Source of the DNA: Lithodes maja
Taxonomy: Eukaryota > Arthropoda > Malacostraca > Decapoda > Lithodidae
Length of the DNA stretch: 64,000 nucleotides
Assembly: GCA_037953745.1 (NCBI GenBank)
Contig: JBAKBP010003240.1
Location: forward strand, 62,001-126,000
Reading direction: 5' to 3'
Shown here piece after piece: positions 55,555 through 64,000 of the stretch. The notes beneath the pieces were generated by a model. That model was not told the DNA's origin, did no database searches, and saw nothing but the letters and a program-made list of their open reading frames with translations. How positions within the stretch are numbered: the stretch's first letter is position 1; the number at the start of each line of letters is the position of its first letter. A program made the translations under genes and the position numbers.

Positions 55555-58324
55555 ATGTCGGACGACGGATCAGTTTACAGTGGGGATACAGTACGGGAAA
55601 CAGACTCTGAGGTGCAGCAGCGGGGTTTGTCAGAAGGTATTAGAGTTATAACTAGTGAGGAGGATGCAACGAAGTTTCTGGAGATACCTATTACTGTTGA
55701 CCAGGTGTCGGGGATTGATCGGTATGGTCTCCAGTGTTTGGCCACGGTCATGGGTCATGTGGGCACTAGCAGCGTGACGAGAGGTGACCTGGTGGCCTGT
55801 GTGCTCGGCGGGGTGCATGGGGCTTTGGGTGGAGCGGGAGCTGGGGAGCTGAGGCACCTTCGGCCCAGCCCCCATTCCACTCGACTCCTACCATGGCGCC
55901 CCCTCGGGCTCCGGAGCCGGGTACGTTCCCGCAGGCCGATAGTCACTGGCAGCGTGGTCTGCACTTGGGTGAGTCTCCAATTGTTGCATCTCCTCCTCCT
56001 CCAGGTTTGACTCCAGATATGCTCTTCCAGCTTGAGATGGCTAAGCAGCAACGGGAATCTGAGCAGCAGCAGAGGGAGTTTGAGATGGCTAAGATTCAGG
56101 CTGAGGAGAGAAGGGCCAGATTTGAGATTGAGCAACGAAAGCATGAATCTGAGATTGAGATGGTCAGGATTCAGGCTGAGGAGAGAAAGGCTGAGCTTCA
56201 GGTTGAGGCTACGAAGTACTGTGCAGACAGAGATCTTAAAAAGTCTAGGGTGGAGTCGACAGGGCAGCGTCTCGGTTCTGGGAATCGAGGTCTTGATCAG
56301 TCGTTATCGCACCTGCTCAAGTTGGTCCCTGTATTTGATGAGTCGGGTGTCACTGAATTTTGTATGCGTTTTGAGAAGAAGTGCCGGGAGCATCAATGGC
56401 CCGAGGTTAAGTGGGCAGCCCTGGTTTCCTCTAGATTGGTTGGCAAAGGACTCAAGGCATATGATGCGTTGCCCTTGGAGTCTTGCATCGATTATGAGGT
56501 ATTGAAGGAGGCTGTCCTGCGGGCATATGAGTTACAACCAGAGACGTACAGATTGAATTTCCGGGGTGTAACGAAGGATCGTGAGTGCACCTTTCTTGAG
56601 CATGCCCGGGATCTGTCCGATGCATTTAGAAACTGGCTGCGTTCTGAGAAGGCATCGACGTTTGAGGAGTTGAAACAGCTGATGCTTCTAGAAGAAAAAA
56701 ATTCAAGTGTACGGGCGGCGATCTGACGTTGAATATTAAAGAGAAAAACCCCAAAACTTTTCAGGAGGCAGCTGAGATGGCTGACCTTCGGTTATCTTTG
56801 ATTCGTGGGTGCGGTCTTGCACAGAGAAGTGATGCAGGCAATAAGGAGCGTAACCCTCCCCCTCCCCGAAACACTGATACACATAATTACACTAAGAACA
56901 AGAGCAACGACACCAAAACTGACCATAAACCTAATACCGTCCCGTTTAAGAAGGGTCAGTGCCCTTCCTCACCTCATGGGAAGCCCAAGGGGGAGTTAGA
57001 GTGTTTTCATTGTCATGAGAAGGGGCATTTTGCAAGAGTCTGTCCTAGCAAGCCACCTAATGCAGTTGTGTCTTTGGCTCGCAACATTGGGGTGTCCCCG
57101 AAGTCGTCTGAGTTTGCCCGGGGTATAACATCAGAGGCTGGGACACAGCCAGTGGAGAAGAATCCGGAAGGCTCGAACCCTGTCCGCGATGTCTTTTGTG
57201 ACCATCGAGGGCATAGCTGCGTGAAGTGGGCTGGTAAGAAGCATGGAGTTGAGCTGTTGCGAGACACGGGTGCCTCTCAGACTTTGTTGAAGAACTTTAC
57301 TGGTAGACCAATAAACGTGGCACGGGTGGTTGTTGTGCAAGGTATCAATGCTATCAGGTCACACCCGTTGGTCAGGATGGAACTGGAGGTAGATGGTGTG
57401 ACACAAGAGTTGGATGTGGGAATTGTGGAGAACTTGCCTGTTGGGGGCGTCGACCTCCTTCTCGGCAACGACTTTGCGGTGCCTACTTCTGAGGTTTCCC
57501 CCTTGGTCGTTGCCGAGAAGCCGGCCGACGTGAGTAGGGAGAAACAGGAGTGGGTAGAGAAGTGTCAAGTACAATCTATGGCGTGCGTTGTTACAAGACC
57601 TCTTGCACCCAAAGTGTCACAGCCTATTCCTCAGTCTTCTGACCAGCGGAGGAACGGTTGGAAGAAGACGGCTGATGTTGGTAAAAGTTTGGAGAGTTTA
57701 GTACCAGCGGCTCTTCTTGGCAACTCAGTATTGACACCATTGTTGGAGTCTGGAGAAGCCCCAGGACCTGTCACAACTAGTGAGGAGGTAGGGCAGGAAG
57801 AGACTCCGAGGCAGCAACGTTACACACGGAGAGAAAAAAGGGTTGCTCAGTTTGATATTGGGGGAGGACTTGGGTTGCTTCGGAAGCATTTAGACAGGTT
57901 GGTTCCCTCAGATATTTGTAAACTGCAGTTGGAGGATCCGGAAGTTCAGAAGTGTGGTAATGGTCCTGTCGAGATCAAACACGAGGGCGGGGAAACATGT
58001 CTTGTGAACCTGTTGGAGGAGTTTGTGAGGCAACCACCTGAGCAGCCTACTGTCCCTGCGTTGGTCTGCAGCGGCCAAGGTGGAGAAGGAGAGGGGGGCA
58101 GTAGGGCACAGGTGGAGGAGAGTAGGGATTGTCATGTCTCGGCGGAGCAGTGGGCGGGGGACACGAGCCTGGTGGCTGTGGAAGCGCTAGAGCACCTGCC
58201 TGAGCAGCAGTGTGCAGCGCTCCAGCACCAGCTCGGTTCATACCCCACTGGTCGTGCCGAGCCCCTGAGCCTCACAACTCGGGCGGTGCAAGATGTTCCC
58301 GTGGGCAGGTCACGTGAATGTTGA
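55555..58324 (+). pseudogene. Element B Gag and protease, three frameshifts
   Basis: ATG at 55555. The N-terminus (to about 55860) parallels the helix pair of A but is clearly diverged. A frameshift lies between 55840 and 55875. Then come a proline-rich link, a Q/E/R-rich coiled coil (about 56025-56220) and the SCAN-like Gag core with A-Y-E-L-Q-P-E-T-Y-R. A second shift is near 56695 at an A-run, then the CCHC knuckle (about 57003-57045), protease D-T-G-A-S (about 57264) and L-L-L-G-N-D. From about 57745 the DNA becomes almost identical to family A. A third shift is near 58300. Confidence 0.85.
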
Positions 58325-59480
58325 AAGACCGTTAGCCTCGTTGTTTCGGTGGTTCAAGGTGGGCGACGAGGCTTGGACATTGTTGTCAGGTCAGGGTCGA
58401 CCCATGGCTGCCAAGGGTGGTGGTCAAAAGGAGGACATTGAGCAGATTGGTGAGTTTGGCTGTGGAGTGGATGTGCCCGGTCGTCATATAGCCTCCCAAT
58501 GCTGCTCTAGTCGAATGCAACAGCCCTACCATAGACCGACTGTATCTGGCCATGTCGCTAAAAGCGGTGATGCTGCGCAGGCAGATGTAGTTGCAAGGAA
58601 TGCGGGGGTGCGCATGTACGGTATCGGCGGGGAAGCTTTAGCAATAATGAACTATGGGAGTGACTGCACAGGTGGTACTGATTGTCCCTCTCATGACCTG
58701 GCTGTTCTAGGGACGAAGGTGGAGAAGGAGGGAGACTACAGGTTAGAAACTGCGGTCTCGGCTGGGTTGTGGGAGGGCACTAGGCATGTTGTTCTGCGAG
58801 ATAAGTTGTTTACTAGGCTGTGGCAGTGCATCCGCATGTTTGTTGCTTCTCCAGGCCTGATGTACGGGGTAGAATCCGACATGGAGGCTGGAGACAGTGC
58901 AAGGCTCAGTTTAATTCCCTACCGTATGCATCCTGCTCGACAGCCTGTGGTGCAAGCAGAGCTGGATTACGTGTTGACGAAGGGTCTGAGGGATAAGGAA
59001 TGTTGTGAGTGGTCGTTGCCTGTAACTTTGCAACCTGTGTTAAGTGGCAAGATCAGTGAGTGTGTTGATTGCGAGAGTGTGTGTGCATTATCCCTGACAG
59101 ACGCCTATACCTTATCGAGAGTCGACGACACCATAGACCGCATCGGGGCTGCATCGCCTATTACGAAGGTAGAACTAGTGAAAGGCTTTTGGCAGGTCCC
59201 GTTGCCGGAAAGAGCGAAGAGAAATGCCAGTCTTGTGTTGAACTGGGCAGTTTATCAGTGTCAGGTGTTGTTGTGCTGCCGGAACACAAGTTGGATGTGT
59301 GGCATGCTAAGGGCACTGATAATATTTTGGCTGATTGTTTGTCACGGGAGGGTTTGTTTGCAGGAGAATCCTCGCCGTTCAGTCAGTGTGTGTTGAGAGT
59401 GGAGTACAATTGGCTTGCCCCTGTAAGAGCAGCCGCCATAAACATATTAAAAAATGAACATTCTATAAAAACTCTTTCTT
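58293..59480 (+). pseudogene. Element B degenerate Pol: integrase-tail-like piece, RT start, RNase H end
   Basis: The frame to 59396 has K-V-G-D-E-A-W, then the RT entry (Q-P-V-V-Q-A-E-L-D-Y, R-V-D-D-T-I-D-R-I-G, K-V-E-L-V-K-G-F-W-Q-V-P-L-P-E). Near 59215 the RT is joined out of frame to an RNase H end, read in the next frame as L-D-V-W-H-A-K-G-T-D-N-I-L-A-D-C-L-S-R. The catalytic RT and most RNase H are therefore deleted. Element C has the same junction. Confidence 0.8.
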
Positions 59481-59744
59481 TAATAGTTAAATTTTTGTTT
59501 AAGTATGTTATAGCTAAAGTTCTGAGTCGAAGCTGTGCTTCTCTCAGAAGGCTGGGCTAGTAGAAGCTCGCTCTAGGAGCATAGCAGTATGAATTAATTA
59601 AGCTATTGTGTTGGGAGGGGTTGTAATTTTGTTTTTTGTTGATGAGAACTGAGCTTTGCCTTCTTTGTTGTGAAGTGATTAGGGGTGGCGAGTCTTATCG
59701 GCGTTCTGCTTGTCAATATAGAGCTTATGGTTGAGCGTCTAATA

Positions 59745-59756
59745 TCTTGGGGGGGG
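59745..59756 (+). promoter_or_regulatory. Polypurine tract of B
   Basis: CTTGGGGGGGG abuts the 3' LTR. Confidence 0.8.
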
Positions 59757-61573
59757 TGTGACGCCTGCAGCATGGCAGAACGCCATGTGGGCTCAGCCGC
59801 TCGCTTGGCTACTCGCTAGCACTCGGCAGGGCAGTGTATTTGGATACAGTCTATCTACAATGTTGTACTTTCTTTCTTGTGAATCGTCATGTCACAGGCA
59901 GTACAGAAGTAGTCTTTATTTTCGCCTGTGACAATGCATTGTATTATATATCATGAGTTGAACATAAGATGCATTGTAGTGAAGGAGAGAGTGCGAGCGA
60001 GCAGCGTGGGAGGGGAGTGTTGCTTTCCCTCCTCCTTTCCTCCCTCCCGGAGGAGTCCCTCGCCCGCGTGGCTTTCTCTCGGTTTTGATTGGCTGGTGGT
60101 TCCTGGCGCCTTCTGCAGGCCTGCTGTCTGGTGACGTAGTGGCCTGTGATTGGCTGACCACCATTCCTTTGTGTGTGATCCTGGAGGGGTCCCGAGGAGC
60201 TATTCTCTTCAGAGCTTGCTTGACCAGCATACCCTTAACATATCCCTTGCCCTGTCCCAGACTTCTACCTATAGAGCACTTTCTCTCTCTCAACTTCTTA
60301 CCTCTCATTCTTCCTCTCTATTTAATATCATAACTCTCCTTTGGTTCTGCATGATTTAATATATCGGCCAGCGTATTATATGCTGAAGCTCTCAGATATT
60401 ATATGTTTAGTTAGGCATTTTGGAGGGGTTACCATTTTGTCTGTAGAGGTTCGACATACTCACGGTGTCTCCCTATCTAATCCTTGGCTGTCTGCTGGGC
60501 TATTTAATGCTAGACTGGGGTAAGGCTACTTGTGTTGTGATTTCCGATGTGCAACAGGTTTTGGTGAACCTGTACAATCGCAACGGAGACGTGGGAAGCC
60601 TAGGTGGTCTTTCTGACTGTGTACCTTGTGAGTTTAGCACTGTGCTGCGAGTGAAGGCTTTTGCCTCTGCCACCCAGCACTGTGCTAACTCGTTTTGTTT
60701 TGACATTGCGAGGGTCGCCAGGAGAGAACCAGATACTAGCGATCTGGATCTCTCAAGAGAGCACCCCGTCAATTAACGTAATTTGGCCGCACAGTCTTAA
60801 GGACCACGCTTGGCTACGAGCCGCTTGCTCAGCCATTGTTTCCTAGCCTACGACATCCCAGCTAGACTTTATTAGCCTAGCAGACACCCGTTTAGAATTA
60901 TAAACTCTTATGTTATGTATGCAGCATTCTTATTCACGTTGACTGTAAGCCTTGGTTGTTGTTGAGTTGCACAACCTGAGCAGGTTTTTTTTTAGTTGCC
61001 TGACTAAGTACTTCTTCTGTTGTTGGAGATAATACTAGTGTGCATTTATCGTTATTCCCGTGTCAGTTAACACTGTCTGCCTCTACACTTGTCCTATATT
61101 GTCCCTGCTTTATATAACAGTTCAAAATCCGATACGATCATCTTACCCCAGCATCAGACTTTCTTCAGAAGATTCCTGCTCGATGCTTTGGGACTTTGGT
61201 TCACTTTCTTTAGTATAGGAGTGACAGTTCGTTATTGTTTAGAATAACTTTAAATATACCTTCTTCTAGTTTGCATTAAATCATTGCAGTGATTTAATTA
61301 AGATCTCTTATCTTTTCCTTGTATACCTTATTAATGTAATTGTATGTTGTTGTGATCAGGCTGTATCAGAGATCATCAGCCTGTAGTAGTAGTGCACTTA
61401 TACTGAGTTATAGGATACCCCGTTATCGCAGATTTAACTCTGGAGGGTATAGGTGTTTTTTGTGCGCCGGCATTATAAGTTCGAGGGTTGGATCTAGTGT
61501 TACCGTTGTGGCTGTGTGCCTTTCTAGTCCAATGATTAAGAGCCCTTGTTATATACGAGCCCCGGTCGTAACA
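59757..61573 (+). repeat. 3' LTR of element B
   Basis: 1817 bp, TGTGACGCCTGCAG...GTAACA. Stem-loop near 60725-60743 with loop ACTAGCG. Followed by CTAG (61574-61577). Confidence 0.9.
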
Positions 61574-61577
61574 CTAG

Positions 61578-62371
61578 GCTTCCCACGTATCCGTTGCGAT
61601 TGTACAAGTTCAACAAAACCTGGTACACATCGGAAATCACAACATCAATAGCCTTACCCCAGTCTAGCATTAAATATCCCAGCAGACAAACAAGAAATAG
61701 GTAGGGAGACACCACGAGTGTGTCGAACCTCTACAGACAAAATGTTAACCCCTCCAAAATGTCTAACTAAACATGGAATATCTGAGAGCTTCAGCATATA
61801 ATAGGATGCCTGATGTATGAAATTGTGCAGAACCAAAGGGGAGTTATGATGTTAAATAGATTGGAAGAATGAGAGGTAAGAAGTTGAGAGAGAGAGAAAG
61901 TGTTCTATAGGTAGAAGTCGGGGACAGGTGGCAAGGGAGGTGTGAAGGGTATGCTGGTCAGGCAAGCTCTGAGCAAGGAAAGCACAAAGGCAGCAGGGAG
62001 TGCGGGGGACCACTTCCTGACGCGGCAGGAGGTGGTAAGGCGGCCAGCCACTCAGAGGGCCCGGCCGTGGCATGACGTCACCGAGACAACGTGTAACACT
62101 ACGCGTTCTACCCTCTGCCCCCTGCACATACTCACTCACACTCTCTAGCTGTATCATTCAATCTTATACATTAAACTTATAACTGATGATATAAAATATA
62201 ATGCATTGTCACAGGCGAAAATAAAGACCACTTCTGTACTGCCTGTGACATGACGATTCACAAGAAAGAAAGTACAACATTGTAGATAGACTGTAGACAA
62301 ATTCATTGCCCTGGCGAGAGATAGCGAGCGGCTGAGCCCACGTGGCGTTCTGCTAAGCTGCAGGCGTCACA
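61578..62371 (-). repeat. 3' LTR of element C, part 2
   Basis: Continues 44279-45246 and ends with the complement of TGTGACGCCTGCAG at 62371. More diverged from the B LTRs than these are from each other. Confidence 0.85.
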
Positions 62372-62382
62372 CCCCACCCAAG
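62372..62382 (-). promoter_or_regulatory. Polypurine tract of C
   Basis: CCCCACCCAAG on the plus strand, next to the LTR; shows that this LTR is the 3' one and that the body of C lies to the right. Confidence 0.7.
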
Positions 62383-62657
62383 ATATTAGATGCTCAACCA
62401 TGAGCTCCATATCTGACAAGCAGAACCCCGATAAGACACGCCACCCCTAACCACTTCGCAACAAAGAAGGCAAAGCTCAGTTCTCATCAACAACAAAAAT
62501 TACAACCCCTCCCAACACAATAGCTTAATTAATACTGCTATGCTCCTAGAGCGAGCTTCTACTAGCCCAGCCTTCTGAGAGAAGTACAGGTTCGACTCAG
62601 AACTTCAGCTATAACATACTTAACAAATTTTAACTTTAAAGAGTTTTTATAGAATTT

Positions 62658-63989
62658 TCATTTATTTAATATGTTTATGGCGGCTGCACTTACAGGGGCA
62701 AGCCAATTGTACTCCACTCTCAACACACACCGACTGAACGGCGAGGGTTCTCCTGCAAACAAACCCTCCCGTGACAAACAATCGGCCAAAACAATATCAG
62801 TGCCCTTAGCATGGCACACATCCAACTTGTGTTCCGGCAGCACAACAACACCTGACACTGATAAACTGCCCAGTTTATCACAAGACTGGCACTTCTCTTC
62901 GCTCTTTCCGGCAACGGGGCCTGCCAATAACCTTTCACTAGTTCTACCTTCGTGATTAGCAATGCAGCCCCGATGCGGTCTATGGTATCGTCAACTCTAG
63001 GTAATGGATAGGCTTCTGTCAGGGATAATGCCTCCACACTCGTGCAATCACCACACACACGGATCTTGCCACTCAACTCCGGTTGCAAACTCACTGGCAA
63101 CGACCACTCACGATATCCCTTATCCCTCAGACCCTTTTTCCACATGTCGTCTAGCTCTGTTTTCACGACAGGCTGTTGAGCAGGATTTATACGGTAGGGA
63201 ATTAAACTGAGCCTAGCTCTGTCTCCAGCCTCCATGTCGGATTCTACCCCGTACATCAGGCCTGGAGAAGCAACAAACATGCGGATGCACTGCCACAGCC
63301 TAGTAAACAACTTATCTCGCAGAACAACATGCCTAGTGCCCTCCCACAACCCAGCCGAGACCGCAGCTTCTAACCTGTAGTCTCCCTCCTTCTCCACCTT
63401 CGTCCCTAGAACAGCCAGGTCATGAGAGGGACAATCAGTACCACCTGTGCAGTCACTCCCATAGTTCATTATTGCCGATACAGTACATGCGCACCCCCAC
63501 ACTCCTTGCAACTACATCTGCCTGCGCAGCATCACCGCTGTTAGCGACATGGCCAGATACAGTCGGTCTATGGTAGGGCTGTTGCATTCGACTAGAGCAG
63601 CATTGGGAGGCTATGTGACGACTGGGCACATCCACTCCACAGCCAACCTCACCAATCTGCTCAATGCCCTCCTTCTGACCACCACCCTTGGCAGCCATGG
63701 GTCGACCCTGACCTGACAACCATGTCCAAGCCTCGTCGCCCACCTTGAACCATCGAAACAATGAGGATAACGGTCCATAAACATTCAAGTGACCTGCCTG
63801 CGGAACATCTTGCACCGCCTGAGTCGTGAGGCTCGGGTGCTCGGCACGACCAGTGGGGTATGAACCGAGCTGGTGCTGGAGCGCTGCACACTGCTGCTCA
63901 GGCAGGTGCTCTAGCGCTTCCACAGCCACCAGACTCGTGTCCCCCGCCCACTGCTCCGCCGAGACATGACAATCCCAACTCTCCTCCAC
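62658..63989 (-). pseudogene. Element C Pol remnant (runs off the window)
   Basis: Minus strand from the window edge: family-A-like linker, K-V-G-D-E-A-W, RT entry with A-Y-P-L-P-R-V-D-D-T-I-D-R-I-G and K-V-E-L-V-K-G-Y-W-Q, then the same RT/RNase H junction as in B (P-E-R-A-K-R) and the RNase H end in the next frame (62927-62658). A second break is near 63470-63500. The stretch around 63050 is closer to a canonical RT than in A or B. Gag lies outside the window. Confidence 0.8.
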
Positions 63990-64000
63990 CTGTGCCCTAC

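Larger units (their letters stand above)
45247..61573 (+). mobile_element. Gypsy-type element B, itself interrupted by element A3
   Basis: 5' LTR 45247-46914 plus 55173-55327, internal region 55328-59756, 3' LTR 59757-61573. It is flanked by CTAG and inserted in the LTR of element C. Its LTRs differ visibly more from each other (several changes in the first 100 bp) than do those of A3, in keeping with the nesting order. Confidence 0.9.

Overview
The window is a repeat-dominated stretch of animal nuclear DNA, and I see no convincing single-copy host gene in it. An arthropod origin, plausibly a decapod crustacean, is inferred from a short interstitial (CCTAA)n/(TTAGG)n arthropod telomere tract at 328-364, very dense (CA)n/(GA)n microsatellites, and a mix of CR1-like, RTE-like and Jockey-like LINEs with Ty3/Gypsy-type LTR elements. 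Species is not determinable from the sequence alone.

Layout. 1-3990: microsatellites, a tRNA-derived SINE-like repeat, a 31-bp minisatellite whose unit is a hairpin, two inverted copies of a dispersed repeat and a 12-bp minisatellite. 3991-4204: a piggyBac-type MITE (TTAA plus perfect 14-bp terminal inverted repeats counting the TTAA). 4348-7905: a 3.56-kb DNA element with long imperfect terminal inverted repeats, TA on both sides, and two open frames coding for zinc-finger-like N-terminal modules, a PIN/FEN-nuclease-like core and a CXC-like cysteine tail. 8906-9540: 3' end of a Jockey-like LINE. 10315-25417: a tandem LTR retrotransposon composite (LTR-internal-LTR-internal-LTR, each LTR 1861 bp) flanked as a whole by the 4-bp duplication ATAG. 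25418-32215: two 3' fragments of a CR1-like LINE; one is interrupted by a 910-bp TRIM-like element whose two terminal repeats each carry a tRNA-like pol III promoter. 33780-39335: an RTE-like LINE on the minus strand, split by a CR1-like LINE on the plus strand (TACA duplication). 39339-43519: MITEs, short tandem repeats and a second RTE-like LINE. 43786-64000: a four-level nest, in which a LINE is cut by LTR element C (minus), C is cut by B (plus, CTAG duplication), and B is cut by A3 (minus, ATAC duplication).

How the parts relate. A, B and C are relatives coding for a SCAN-like Gag with a coiled coil, one CCHC knuckle and a DTGAS protease. Behind these lie integrase C-terminal-like scraps, and then a reverse transcriptase/RNase H remnant as the last domain. 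That order (integrase remnant before RT) resembles the Gmr1-like Gypsy group. Integrase catalytic domains are missing from every copy long enough to judge (A1, A2, A3, B), and RT/RNase H carries lineage-specific deletions, yet LTRs, primer-binding sites and polypurine tracts are intact. The elements therefore look non-autonomous and mobilised in trans. One copy (12390-16421) still has an uninterrupted 1343-codon frame. All coordinates come from reading by eye; no alignment or database search was run.
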